NCBI RefSeq assembly: GCF_023555375.1
Contig: NZ_JAJSEE010000004.1
Span: 62,001 to 126,000, forward strand
Direction of reading: 5' to 3'
DNA from: Guyparkeria hydrothermalis
GTDB taxonomy: Bacteria > Pseudomonadota > Gammaproteobacteria > Halothiobacillales > Halothiobacillaceae
Length of the DNA stretch: 64,000 nucleotides
Below, in pieces: positions 9,834 through 20,167 of the stretch. The position numbers and the translations under genes are program-made. Positions within the stretch are counted from its first letter, which is position 1; each line of letters opens with the position of its first letter. Below the pieces are notes generated by a model that made no database searches, was not told the origin of the DNA, and worked only from the letters and a program-made list of their open reading frames with translations.

Positions 9834-10013
9834 ATGAGCAAAGAAAACGACTATCAGGACCTCGACGATTGGGACGACACCGACGTCGAGGACGACGATC
9901 AGAACAGCGACTCGCTGCTCGACAGCATCAAGGGAACCAAGGACGCCCGCCGCCGGCTCGACGACCTCCTCGAGGAACGTCGGCTGCGCGCGCAGATGAC
10001 CGACGATTTCTAG
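9834..10013 (+). CDS. Small acidic protein, PA3496-like
   Basis: A protein of 59 residues, strongly acidic in the first half (LDDWDDTDVEDDDQNSD) and basic then acidic in the second (KDARRRLDDLLEERRLRAQMTDDF). The layout of an acidic N-terminus followed by an RRxLDDLLEERRLR helix resembles the short PA3496 family, described in databases as putative envelope integrity proteins. I base this on overall pattern only. The ATG is preceded by GCAGG about 8 nt upstream. A 20-bp perfect palindrome overlaps its stop codon. Confidence 0.6.
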   Translation: MSKENDYQDLDDWDDTDVEDDDQNSDSLLDSIKGTKDARRRLDDLLEERRLRAQMTDDF

Positions 10014-10028
10014 ATCACGTGATCTAGA
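10009..10028. promoter_or_regulatory. Perfect 20-bp palindrome at the stop codon
   Basis: Positions 10009-10028 are fully self-complementary around a central CACGTG. The TAG stop of the preceding gene is part of it. No T run follows, so it is not a normal terminator. It could be an operator for the DUF423 gene that starts 40 nt downstream. Confidence 0.4.
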
Positions 10029-10067
10029 CGTCTCGGGCCGCGGGCCGCCGCCAATCGGAGACGCCCC

Positions 10068-10475
10068 ATGCCCGACGCCCGCCCGAATCCAGCCCCTGTC
10101 CCGCACCGGGGCGTGCTCGCCATCGGCCTGCTCGGCGGACTGCTTGCCGTCATCCTCGCCGCCCTCGCAGCCCATGGCCCACTGGCGCCGACCGATGTGA
10201 CCGGCCAACGCCAGATCGACACCGCCAACCTGCTGCATTTCGTGCACGTTCTCGCGTTGATGTTGCTGGCCTTCTGGCCCGGCCCGGGCCCCTGGCGTCT
10301 GGTCACCGCCGCCTGCTGGATCGCGGGCACGCTGCTGTTCAGTGGCAGCCTCTACGCCCTCATCCTGTTCGGCCAGGCCTGGCCCGGACTGGTCACCCCG
10401 CTGGGTGGACTGCTGCTGATGCTCGGTTGGCTCGCCTGGCTGACCGGCGTTATCCGGGCGAAAAAGGCACCCTAG
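10068..10475 (+). CDS. DUF423 family inner-membrane protein (YgdD-like)
   Basis: A protein of 135 residues with four hydrophobic segments. The family pattern is visible: a first helix ending in ALAAHGPL, then TANLLHFVHVLALMLLAF, then GTLLFSGSLYALIL and a last helix TPLGGLLLMLGWLAWL. DUF423 proteins are small, widely conserved membrane proteins of unknown function. It is followed by a strong terminator. The upstream palindrome may regulate it. Confidence 0.85.
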   Translation: MPDARPNPAPVPHRGVLAIGLLGGLLAVILAALAAHGPLAPTDVTGQRQIDTANLLHFVHVLALMLLAFWPGPGPWRLVTAACWIAGTLLFSGSLYALILFGQAWPGLVTPLGGLLLMLGWLAWLTGVIRAKKAP

Positions 10476-10510
10476 GACCGGCTACAAAACAGAAAAGTAC
10501 AGAATCAAAA

Positions 10511-10545
10511 AAAGGCCGACGCCCTCCAGGGGACGTCGGCCTTTT
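10511..10545. terminator. Bidirectional terminator
   Basis: An 8-bp GC-rich stem (10514-10521 with 10534-10541) is flanked by AAA on the left and TTTT on the right. It serves the DUF423 gene and, on the other strand, the cytochrome gene. Confidence 0.85.
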
Positions 10546-10621
10546 GCCTCCAGTGGCGAGGCGCCAGCCCCGCGCGTCAGGGCCGATCCAGCACCCGGCG
10601 GCATTCGAGGGGAAAGACCCT

Positions 10622-11095
10622 CTACTTGCCCGCGTAAAAGTGGGCCCGGAAGTCCTCGCGGAAACTGGCGTGGCAATCGAGGCAGGTTGCCTGCAGATCC
10701 GCAAAGGCCCGTATTACCTCGCGACCGTCCTCCATCGCCGCCACGTCGGCGAGATCGGCGGCCGCCTGGTGCGCCGCGTGATCGTAGTCCTGGAATTCGG
10801 CTCGACGGTCGCCGGCAAAGGCCATGATGCGTTGCCGCTCCTCGGCCGGTGGGCGCGGGTGATCGGCGATCGCCCGGGCCTCCTTGGCCACCCACCGCCA
10901 ATCCTCGTGGTTGATTGCCTTCACGATCCGTTCGGTGTGCTCGCCCAGTACCTCCATGGTCTCGTGGAACTCGTGCACGCCCGCGTGATCGTGCTCGTCC
11001 TTGCTTGCCTGCGCCTGGCCAACGGCCAGGTTCATGGCCGGCAGGAGCAACACGGCCAACAGGCCCACCATGGGCCGTTCGAGAAATCCTTTCAT
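10622..11095 (-). CDS. Cytochrome c' / c-556-like periplasmic monohaem protein
   Basis: A protein of 157 residues with a Sec signal peptide (MKGFLERPMVGLLAVLLLPAMNLAVGQAQA). A single haem-binding CLDCH lies 13-17 residues before the C-terminus (TCLDCHASFREDF). A haem motif at the end of a helical protein is the hallmark of the cytochrome c' and c-556 class. These bind NO or CO, or carry electrons in the periplasm. The start at 11095 is supported by a strong GGAGGTGA site 5 nt upstream. Repeat D begins 20 nt upstream of the start, so the promoter must lie in or beyond that repeat. Confidence 0.85.
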   Translation of the reverse strand: MKGFLERPMVGLLAVLLLPAMNLAVGQAQASKDEHDHAGVHEFHETMEVLGEHTERIVKAINHEDWRWVAKEARAIADHPRPPAEERQRIMAFAGDRRAEFQDYDHAAHQAAADLADVAAMEDGREVIRAFADLQATCLDCHASFREDFRAHFYAGK

Positions 11096-11115
11096 GGGGT
11101 CACCTCCATGGGTTG

Positions 11116-11384
11116 GGGAAACTCTGCGCGATTCGATGGCATCTCTGGCTCGCGGGTTTGTTCGCAATCAAGGCGCCGAACCGAAGACGGGCTTATTGCC
11201 CGTCGAGGGGCGGCAACGCCGAGTGCGAGCAAACCCGCGAGCCCCTTTTCGGGCGGACCTCCAAGGGCCCATCTGCGGCGTTGCAGCCCTTGTAAAGGGC
11301 GACGGCCCTTCACGGTGGACTGCGCCTTGCATCTGGGCCCTTGGAGGTCCCGCAGAGACGTCATCGAATCGCGCAGAGTTTCCC
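11116..11384 (+). repeat. 269-bp three-stem inverted-repeat element, copy D
   Basis: The terminal arms of about 32 nt begin GGGAAACTCTGCGCGATTCG and match with two mismatches. Inner hairpin 1 pairs GGCTCGCGGGTTTG with CAAACCCGCGAGCC. Inner hairpin 2 pairs GGACCTCCAAGGGCCCA with TGGGCCCTTGGAGGTCC. These stem sequences are quite unlike those of copies A-C, yet the architecture and length are the same. It lies between the cytochrome start and the fabA promoter. The right end is flanked by CTAG. Confidence 0.87.
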
Positions 11385-11444
11385 TAGCATTCAATGCGAC
11401 ACACCCGATTTTATGCCAAGCCGATGCGTCCCGCCCTGGGTGAT

Positions 11445-11471
11445 TTGACGCGAAGCGCTGTGTGTTATGTA
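11445..11471 (+). promoter_or_regulatory. Possible fabA promoter with a dyad
   Basis: TTGACG (11445-11450) and TATGTA (11466-11471) are 15 bp apart, about 70 nt upstream of fabA. GCTGT and ACAGC arms form a dyad across the -10 region, which could be an operator for a fatty acid regulator. The assignment is tentative. Confidence 0.35.
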
Positions 11472-11542
11472 CAGCCAGGCGCTGTCGGGCTGCGTACCGG
11501 GCCGGATTGCGGTACCATCCGCGTTTTTGCGCCAGGAATACC

Positions 11543-12061
11543 ATGTCCCAATCGACCTTCGAATACGATGACCTGATTCGCTGCGCCAAGGGCGAGATGT
11601 TCGGCCCCGGCAACGCGCAGCTGCCGCTGCCGCCGATGCTGATGTTCGATCGCATCAACCTGATCACCGACGAAGGCGGCGAGTACGGCAAGGGCGAGAT
11701 GCAGGCCGAGCTCACAATCCACCCGGACCTGTGGTTCTTCGGCTGCCATTTCGAAGGCGATCCGGTCATGCCCGGCTGTCTGGGCCTCGATGCCATGTGG
11801 CAGCTGGTTGGCTTCTTCCTCGGCTGGAGTGGCGGCAAGGGTCATGGCCGTGCGCTGGGCGTGGGTGATGTAAAATTCTCCGGACAGGTCTTGCCGAAAA
11901 ACAAGAAGGTTGAATATCGTGTGCAGATGAAGCGCGTGATCATGCGCAAGCTCACGATGGGCATCGCCGATGCGCAGATGCTCTGCGACGGCGTCGTCAT
12001 CTACGAGGCCAAGGATCTTCGGGTAGGACTGTTCACCAGCACAGAAGCACTTTCGGAGTAA
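11543..12061 (+). CDS. fabA: 3-hydroxydecanoyl-ACP dehydratase/isomerase
   Basis: A protein of 172 residues, the usual FabA length. It dehydrates 3-hydroxydecanoyl-ACP and isomerises the trans-2 product to cis-3, which starts anaerobic unsaturated fatty acid synthesis. The active-site histidine lies in [14 protein letters not shown] and the aspartate in [18 protein letters not shown] and [13 protein letters not shown] are also typical. fabB follows after 7 nt, and the pair forms the classic fabAB operon. The ATG at 11543 is the first in the conserved region; an upstream frame from 11462 lacks family similarity. Confidence 0.97.
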   Translation: MSQSTFEYDDLIRCAKGEMFGPGNAQLPLPPMLMFDRINLITDEGGEYGKGEMQAELTIHPDLWFFGCHFEGDPVMPGCLGLDAMWQLVGFFLGWSGGKGHGRALGVGDVKFSGQVLPKNKKVEYRVQMKRVIMRKLTMGIADAQMLCDGVVIYEAKDLRVGLFTSTEALSE

Positions 12062-12068
12062 CTACTCA

Positions 12069-13286
12069 ATGCGCCGAGTCGTCATCACCGGCATGGGCAT
12101 CGTGTCCAGCCTGGGTAACAACTGCCAAGAGGTGCTCGCCTCGCTCAAGGAAGGTCGTTCGGGTATCGAACGCAACCCCGAGCAGGTCGAGCACGGCTTT
12201 CGCTCGCACGTTGCCGGCACCCTCAAGATCGATCCGTCCGAGCACATCGACCGCAAACTGCTGCGCTTCATGGGCTCGGCGGCCGCCTACAACTACCTGG
12301 CGATGAAAGAGGCGATCGAGCAGGCCGGCCTGACCGAGGAGCAGGTCTCCAACCCGCGCGCCGGCCTGATCACCGGGTCGGGCGGTTCCTCCTGCGAGAA
12401 CATCGTCGCCACCGCCGACATCGCCCGCGAGCGCGGCATCAAGCGCGTCGGCCCGTACATGGTCACCCGCACCATGGGCTCGACCACCTCGGCCTGTCTC
12501 GCCACGCCGTTCAAGATCAAGGGCATCAACTACTCGATCAGTTCGGCCTGCTCCACCTCCGCGCACTGCATCGGTGCCGGCGTCGAGCAGATCCAGTTCG
12601 GCAAGCAAGACGTGATCTTCGCCGGCGGCGGCGAGGAGCTGCACTGGTCGCTGTCGGCCATGTTCGATGCGATGGGCGCCCTGTCCTCGAACTTCAACGA
12701 CACGCCCGACAAGGCCTCTCGCCCCTACGACGTCGACCGTGACGGCTTCGTCATCGCCGGCGGTGGCGGCATGGTGGTGCTCGAGTCGCTCGAGCACGCC
12801 CAGGCCCGCGGCGCGACCATCCTCGCCGAGGTCACGGGCTACGGCGCGACCTCCGACGGTTACGACATGGTCCAGCCCTCCGGCGAAGGCGCGGTGCGCT
12901 GCATGCAGCAGGCCCTGTCGACGGTCGAGGCGCCGATTGACTACGTCAACGCCCACGGCACCTCCACCAAGGTCGGCGACCTGCGCGAGCTGCAGGCGAT
13001 GACCGAGGTCTTCGGCGATCACCAACCGATCGTGACCTCGACCAAGTCGCTCTCCGGCCACGCGCTGGGTGCCGCCGGCGTGCACGAGGCGATCTACTCG
13101 CTGCTGATGATGCAGAACAACTTCATCGCCGCGTCCGCCAACGTCGAGACCCTCGAACCCGAGGCGGAGAACGCCAACATCGCCACCGAGAAGCTCGAGG
13201 GCCAACAGATCAACACGGTCCTCTCCAACAGCTTCGGCTTCGGCGGCACCAACGCCTCGTTGGTGATGCAGCGCTTCGAGGGCTGA
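12069..13286 (+). CDS. fabB: 3-oxoacyl-ACP synthase I
   Basis: A protein of 405 residues. It elongates cis-3-decenoyl-ACP and other acyl-ACPs by condensation with malonyl-ACP. The Cys-His-His triad is present: [23 protein letters not shown] and [12 protein letters not shown]. The N-terminal [18 protein letters not shown] and the C-terminal [14 protein letters not shown] are standard for the condensing enzymes. It is directly downstream of fabA, the pairing that distinguishes FabB from FabF. Confidence 0.97.
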   Translation: MRRVVITGMGIVSSLGNNCQEVLASLKEGRSGIERNPEQVEHGFRSHVAGTLKIDPSEHIDRKLLRFMGSAAAYNYLAMKEAIEQAGLTEEQVSNPRAGLITGSGGSSCENIVATADIARERGIKRVGPYMVTRTMGSTTSACLATPFKIKGINYSISSACSTSAHCIGAGVEQIQFGKQDVIFAGGGEELHWSLSAMFDAMGALSSNFNDTPDKASRPYDVDRDGFVIAGGGGMVVLESLEHAQARGATILAEVTGYGATSDGYDMVQPSGEGAVRCMQQALSTVEAPIDYVNAHGTSTKVGDLRELQAMTEVFGDHQPIVTSTKSLSGHALGAAGVHEAIYSLLMMQNNFIAASANVETLEPEAENANIATEKLEGQQINTVLSNSFGFGGTNASLVMQRFEG

Positions 13287-13328
13287 TCCACGCCCAGCCG
13301 TGGACGGCCCCGGCTTGCACGGAGGTCC

Positions 13329-14480
13329 ATGCAGCCAGCCATCCCCGACAACGAAGACGAACGGCTCGAGGCCCTGCGGGGCTTCGATATCCTTGATACC
13401 CCGCCCGACGCGTCGTTCGACGACCTCACCCGCATTGCCCGGTACGTCGCGGGTACACCGCTGGCATTGATCGGCCTGATCGACGCGGACCGCGAGTGGT
13501 TCAAGTCGGTCGATGGCGCCAGCCTCAAGGAGGCCGAACGGGGCCAGACCTTCTGCGCCCACGCCATCCTCACGCCCGACCGGGCGACCTACGTCCCGGA
13601 TGCCCGCAAGGATCCCCGCTTCGCCGACAACCCCAATGTCGCCGCCGACCCACCCACCATCTTCTACTACGGCGCCCCGCTGCTCACATCAGAGGGCCTG
13701 CCGCTCGGCTCGCTCTGCGTGGTCGACCACCGGCCGCGCACGCTGGATGCCGAGCAGCGATCCGCCCTGGACGCCCTCGCCCGTCAGGCCATGCGTCTGA
13801 TCGAGCTCAATCAGCGCGAAGGGCAACTGCGTCGCGAAGAAGAGGAGCGCGAGGTGATCCTGGCCCACCTCGAACACCGCAACCAGGAGCTCGAGGCCCT
13901 GGCGGGTGAACTGCGCGTGCGGGCCGATACCGACAAGCTCTCGCGCCTGGGCAATCGCGCCGCCTTCGACGCCCGGCTGGAAGAGGACCTGGTCCTCACC
14001 CGCGAGCACGAGAGCCCGCTGTCGCTGGTGCTGCTGGACCTCGATCGCTTCAAGCCCTGCAACGACCGTTTCGGCCACCAGGTGGGCGACCGGGTCATCC
14101 GCACCTTCGCCGACATCCTGCGCTCGATCTCGCGGCCAACTGACTTCATCGCCCGTTACGGTGGCGACGAGTTCGCGATCATCCTGCCGCTGGCCGACCG
14201 GCGCGCGGCGGCCGACGTGGCGCGCCGCGTCCTCGAGGCCGTGGAAGCCGCCGACTTCTCCCCCTGCGACACCCGCACCAGCGTCGGCGTGGCCAGCCTC
14301 GAACCACCGCGCCGCGAGGACAGCGGCGACGACCTGCTGCGTCAGGCCGACGAGGCCCTGTACGCGGCCAAGGCGGCCGGTCGCGGCTGCATCGCGGTGA
14401 GCGGTGGAGAGGCAGACGCCATCCGCGTGGTGGGGCGATCCGGCGAGGGAGCCCGAACGCCCGCCAGCCGGGGTCGATGA
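13329..14480 (+). CDS. GAF-GGDEF diguanylate cyclase
   Basis: A protein of 383 residues without membrane segments. Residues about 20-165 form a GAF domain of the type often seen in cyclases (LEALRGFDILDTPPDASFDDL, then GQTFCAHAIL and FYYGAPLLTSEGLPLGSLCV). A short coiled stretch (REEEEREVILAHLEHRNQELEALAGEL) joins it to a GGDEF domain at about 200-365 with an intact RYGGDEFAI active site and KPCNDRFGHQVGDRVI. It should make cyclic di-GMP from GTP in response to a cytoplasmic ligand. No RxxD inhibitory site is evident directly before the GGDEF motif. The neighbours give no hint of the signal. Confidence 0.93.
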   Translation: MQPAIPDNEDERLEALRGFDILDTPPDASFDDLTRIARYVAGTPLALIGLIDADREWFKSVDGASLKEAERGQTFCAHAILTPDRATYVPDARKDPRFADNPNVAADPPTIFYYGAPLLTSEGLPLGSLCVVDHRPRTLDAEQRSALDALARQAMRLIELNQREGQLRREEEEREVILAHLEHRNQELEALAGELRVRADTDKLSRLGNRAAFDARLEEDLVLTREHESPLSLVLLDLDRFKPCNDRFGHQVGDRVIRTFADILRSISRPTDFIARYGGDEFAIILPLADRRAAADVARRVLEAVEAADFSPCDTRTSVGVASLEPPRREDSGDDLLRQADEALYAAKAAGRGCIAVSGGEADAIRVVGRSGEGARTPASRGR

Positions 14481-14514
14481 CGCTGGGTCGGGAAACACCC
14501 TCAGGCCATCAAGC

Positions 14515-16182
<1,668 letters not shown>

Positions 16183-16452
16183 GCACTCTCCGTGGTTGGA
16201 CTTCGGGTCGCGTGACGCCATGACACCCGGTCGATGGCGCGCAGCGGCAACAATAATCCATCTCGGCGCCTGACGGCGAGTCGGCCGCTCGGTAATCCCT
16301 CGACCGATCGATCACGGGGGCTCACGAGCGCGGACACGTCACACAAACCAACACCCTCGCCGATCGATCCGGACGAGGGTGTTGCCGCAAGCGGGCAATC
16401 CGCCAATGAGCGATTCGGGGCCTCCGTTCCAGCGGCGAGCCCCATGGCGGGA

Positions 16453-16962
16453 TCAGTTGCGTCCGCCACCGCCTCCCATGCCGGAGCCGCGTCGGTACTC
16501 GTCCTGCTCCATCATGCGCTCGTGGCGCTGCTCCTGGTGCTCTTCCCGGTAACGCTCTTCCATGCCATCGCCCGGCCCGTCGCCCCGGCCGGTGGCCTGA
16601 CCGTCGCGCGCCGGCATGCCCTCGTCGCGCATCATCCCGCCACGCTCGACGCCATTTGCCGGCCCCATACCCGATCCCATTCCCGGTCCCATGCCGGGAC
16701 GGTCATCGGGAAGGGTCACCCCCTGGTCCCGGGCACGCTCCTGCATGCGTTCGACGTGCTCGGCGCGCACTTGCTCGCGTTCCTCGTCCGTCTGCGCCGC
16801 GCGCATCCGCTCGCGGTACTCGAGGCGTTCCTGCTCGGTCATCAGCTGATTGCCATAGACCGGCCCTTCGACCCGGTCGTCCTGTGCCGACGACAGCGTC
16901 GGCAACGACAAAACCAGCGCCAGGGCAACGGCCCCGGCGCTGGCAAGAATGGTCCTGTTCAT
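16453..16962 (-). CDS. Secreted charged protein of unknown function with a Met-Gly tail
   Basis: A protein of 169 residues with a signal peptide (MNRTILASAGAVALALVLSLPTLSSAQ). The mature part opens with VYGNQLMTEQERLEYRERMRAAQTDEEREQVRAEHVERMQERARDQGVTLPDD, a long charged helix. The second half is flexible, with repeated GMG units (GMGPGMGSGMGP), several methionines and histidines and a C-terminal GMGGGGGRN. The helix pattern is found in small periplasmic proteins of unknown function. The Met-His-rich tail could bind metal such as copper, but that is speculation. A strong ribosome site (GGAGGAGGGC) precedes the ATG at 16962. Confidence 0.72.
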   Translation of the reverse strand: MNRTILASAGAVALALVLSLPTLSSAQDDRVEGPVYGNQLMTEQERLEYRERMRAAQTDEEREQVRAEHVERMQERARDQGVTLPDDRPGMGPGMGSGMGPANGVERGGMMRDEGMPARDGQATGRGDGPGDGMEERYREEHQEQRHERMMEQDEYRRGSGMGGGGGRN

Positions 16963-17122
16963 TACGCCCTCCTCCCCATGAGCGGGGACAAGCTCGGGGC
17001 ACATGCCCCATCAACGACAGTAGACCCGACCCTCGCGACCTGCCACGATCGACGTGGTCTATTTTCGGTGCCGAGATCCGTGATCACGCAACCATTGGCC
17101 CGATCGGGCCCGGAGCCGAACC

Positions 17123-17875
17123 ATGCCGCCGACCCCCTTCCTCTCATCCGTCCGTCCGCTCCTGCTCGGCCTGGCCTGCCTGAGCATCGGTTTCCCCCTG
17201 GGCACACCGGCCGCCCCCGATGCCTCCGATGAACGCTCCAGCGAGGAGGCGGAATGGGAAGCCGCCTGGGAGGCGGCCGAGGAACGGGCGCGCCAGGAGG
17301 CCCGGGCACGCGCCGTGAACGAAGGCGATCTGGTGTTCCTTGATCGTCCCCCCGACCCGGAGGCCGCGCGGATGGAAAAACGCCTCGATCTGGACCGGGA
17401 AAGCCTGGAAAACGGTTGGGCGCCCATGCACCAGTGCCACCACAATCTCGATCCGGCCCCGGCGGTGCAGATCGTCTACAACGCCGAGCGCACCCGCGAT
17501 ATCCGCATCACCGACCGTGCCGGCGTCGGCCAGGCGAAGGTCGACGGCCCCAGCGTGCAGATGCGGGACATCGAGCGGGGGGCGAGCCTGTGCGTCAGGG
17601 CCGATGTGCTCGCCATTCGTCCACATCCGGACGGCGTCGGTTACGTGGTCGACAACGGGCCGTTCATGCGGCGTTTCCTCGACGGCTACTACCCCATGCA
17701 GGTCCGGCTGGAAGTCAACTGGCCCGCCGGCATGCTGGCATTGGAGCAGAGCACGCCCCCGTCCCAGCCCGGTCTGGCCATCGAGGCCGATGATCGCGGC
17801 GTGACGCTCGATGCCCACTTCGAGGGCCGGCTCGAGTCACGGTTGCACCTGATGCGGGGAAAAGGATCGGAATGA
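17123..17875 (+). CDS. Secreted protein of unknown function
   Basis: A protein of 250 residues with a signal peptide ending near GTPAAPDA. A charged helical stretch follows (SSEEAEWEAAWEAAEERARQEARARA), and then a probably beta-rich domain with two cysteines (MHQCHHNLD and GASLCVRAD) that could form a disulfide. A conserved-looking core reads VQIVYNAERTRDIRIT. The stretch NGPFMRRFLDGYYPM is also distinctive. I do not recognise a characterised family. It is transcribed away from the preceding secreted-protein gene, and rlmKL starts 33 nt downstream. Confidence 0.7.
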   Translation: MPPTPFLSSVRPLLLGLACLSIGFPLGTPAAPDASDERSSEEAEWEAAWEAAEERARQEARARAVNEGDLVFLDRPPDPEAARMEKRLDLDRESLENGWAPMHQCHHNLDPAPAVQIVYNAERTRDIRITDRAGVGQAKVDGPSVQMRDIERGASLCVRADVLAIRPHPDGVGYVVDNGPFMRRFLDGYYPMQVRLEVNWPAGMLALEQSTPPSQPGLAIEADDRGVTLDAHFEGRLESRLHLMRGKGSE

Positions 17876-17908
17876 GCGCGGCAATCCGGTAGACTTGCGC
17901 GTTTTGCC

Positions 17909-20167
17909 ATGACAGATCCCGTCGCGCATTCCCCCATTTCCGCCCCCCAGGCTCCCGGCGAGTCGGTCGAGGCCAACTGGTCGGTGGAAATCATCGCCCC
18001 GCCCGGGCTGGAAACCGCCCTGGCCGAGGAACTGCGCCGCCTCACCAACGAGCCGATCAGCGACCGGCCGTTCGGGGCAAGCGCCGACCTGCCCGTCGAG
18101 GCCGTCTACCGCATCCTGGCCGACAGCCTGATCGCCGGACGCGTCTACCTGCCCATCGCACGCGGCCGGGCCACTCAGGCCGACGAGCTCTACGCCCTGG
18201 CCGACTCGGTCGACTGGGCCGCGCACCTTCGTGTCGGCGACAGCCTGTCGATCTCCGCGACCGGCGGCAACGAGGCGCTCCGGCACACGGGCTTTATCGC
18301 CACGCGGGTGAAGGACGCGATCGTCGACCAGTTTCGCGCCGCCACCGGCACTCGCCCGGACGTCGACAGCGACGAACCGGGTCTGCGGATCCACTGCCAT
18401 GTCAGCGGCAACGGCGAGGCCAGCCTGGCCATCGAACTCTCCAACGGCTCACTGCACCGCCGCGGCTATCGCGCCGAGGGCGGCGAAGCGCCCCTGCGCG
18501 AGAACCTGGCCGCCGGCCTGCTCTTTCGGGCACGCTGGCCGCAGGTCGCCAGCCTCGGTGGCGGCCTGTTCGACCCGATGTGCGGCTCGGGCACCTTCCT
18601 CACCGAGGCGGCGCTTGCACTCTGGGGCCTGCCTGACGCCCTGCGTCGCCAGCGAATGGGCTCGCCCGCCTGGCGGGGCCATGTCGCCGACGCGCGCGAC
18701 GCGGTGCTGGATGACGCCGCGCGCGGCTGGCTCGACACCCCACCCCCGCGCGGCTCGATTGCCATCGTCGGCCAGGACCGCGATCCGCTGCAGCTCGCCG
18801 CCGCCCACGCCAATATCGAGGCGGCCGGTCTCGGCGAGGCGATCGAACTGATCCATGCCGACAGCTTCCGCGCCCCCACCCCGGCGGCGCTCCAGGGGAT
18901 CGACACCGGGCTGTTGATCAGCAACGTGCCGTTTGGCCAGCGCATCGACAACACGCACACCGAGGCCGAGTGGACGGCCCTGTGCTCGCGCTGGGTGCAG
19001 TCGCTTCCCGGCTGGTATTGGGGCATCCTCCGTGCCAGCGAGAGCGAGCTGACCTGGCCTCTGCGCTTCGAAAAGCGTCTGATGGTGCTTCACGGCGGGG
19101 TCGAGGTGGAGTTCCTCCGCGGGCAGTTCTCGGAGAAAAGCCTGCGCCGGGCCTCCGGTCCGCATGCGCTCGCCGGTCGCTTGATCGAGCAGGGCCGACG
19201 CGGCGAGTACGACGCCAGCGATTTCGCCAATCGCCTGCGCAAGAACTGGAAGCAGCGCAAGCCGCTGGTCAAGCAGGGCGACAATGCCCTGCGGGTCTAC
19301 GATGCCGACCTGCCCGACTTCAAGCTCGCCGTCGACTGGTACCGCACGGAGGACGACGAGACCTGGCTCGACATCCAGGAATACCAGGCACCCAAGCAGA
19401 TCGACCCGCAGAAGGCACGCGCCCGGCTCGCCGCCGCGGTGGCCGTCGCGGTCGATACCCTGGCGATCGACCCCGAATGCGTGGTCGTGCGCCAACGCGC
19501 CCGCCAGTCGGGCCGACAGCAGTACGGGCGCATGGGCGGGGAGCACATCGAGCGCATCCTGCGTGAACGCGACACCCGTCTGCTGATCAACCTGACCGAC
19601 TACCTCGACGTCGGCCTGTTCATCGACCACCGCCTGGTCCGCGATCGCCTGGCCGAGCTCTCGCGCGGCAAGCGCCTGCTCAACCTGTTCTGCTACACGG
19701 CGAGCGCCTCGGTGCGCGCCGCCGTCGCCGGGGCGAAGGCGACCACCTCGGTCGATCTCTCCAATACCTACCTCGACTGGGCCGAGCGCAACTTCGAGCT
19801 CAACGGTATCCCCACCAACGGCGACCACCGCCTGCTGCGCGCCGACGTGCTGCGCTGGCTGCAACACACGCCGACGGCCGCCGAGCGCGTCGACGTGATC
19901 TTTCTCGATCCGCCCTCGTTCTCCAATTCCAAGTCGATGGACGACACGCTCGACATCCAGCGCGACCACCCCGAGCTGATCCATGCCTGCATGGCGCACC
20001 TGGCTCCGGGAGGCGTGCTTGTCTTTTCAAACAACCGCAAAGGGTTTACATTGAACCCTTCCATCGAGAGCCGATTCCAAATCGATGATATTTCGAGAAA
20101 AACCCTGCCGAAGGATTTCGCGCGCACCCCGGAGCGGCGTTTTGTCTGTGAAATCCGACGGCGCTGA
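17909..20167 (+). CDS. rlmL: Bifunctional 23S rRNA guanine methyltransferase RlmKL
   Basis: A protein of 752 residues, the usual two-enzyme fusion. The N-terminal half (RlmL, N2-G2445) has a THUMP domain and a methyltransferase domain with FDPMCGSGTFLTEAAL. The C-terminal half (RlmK, m7G2069) has LLNLFCYTASASVRAAVAGA, DLSNTYLDWAERNFELNG and VIFLDPPSFSNS. In the RlmL half the catalytic motif usually written NPPYGER reads ISNVPFGQR here, so the first proline is replaced by valine. Whether that half is still active is uncertain. The end overlaps the proposed start of the NlpC/P60 gene by 20 nt. Confidence 0.95.
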   Translation: MTDPVAHSPISAPQAPGESVEANWSVEIIAPPGLETALAEELRRLTNEPISDRPFGASADLPVEAVYRILADSLIAGRVYLPIARGRATQADELYALADSVDWAAHLRVGDSLSISATGGNEALRHTGFIATRVKDAIVDQFRAATGTRPDVDSDEPGLRIHCHVSGNGEASLAIELSNGSLHRRGYRAEGGEAPLRENLAAGLLFRARWPQVASLGGGLFDPMCGSGTFLTEAALALWGLPDALRRQRMGSPAWRGHVADARDAVLDDAARGWLDTPPPRGSIAIVGQDRDPLQLAAAHANIEAAGLGEAIELIHADSFRAPTPAALQGIDTGLLISNVPFGQRIDNTHTEAEWTALCSRWVQSLPGWYWGILRASESELTWPLRFEKRLMVLHGGVEVEFLRGQFSEKSLRRASGPHALAGRLIEQGRRGEYDASDFANRLRKNWKQRKPLVKQGDNALRVYDADLPDFKLAVDWYRTEDDETWLDIQEYQAPKQIDPQKARARLAAAVAVAVDTLAIDPECVVVRQRARQSGRQQYGRMGGEHIERILRERDTRLLINLTDYLDVGLFIDHRLVRDRLAELSRGKRLLNLFCYTASASVRAAVAGAKATTSVDLSNTYLDWAERNFELNGIPTNGDHRLLRADVLRWLQHTPTAAERVDVIFLDPPSFSNSKSMDDTLDIQRDHPELIHACMAHLAPGGVLVFSNNRKGFTLNPSIESRFQIDDISRKTLPKDFARTPERRFVCEIRRR

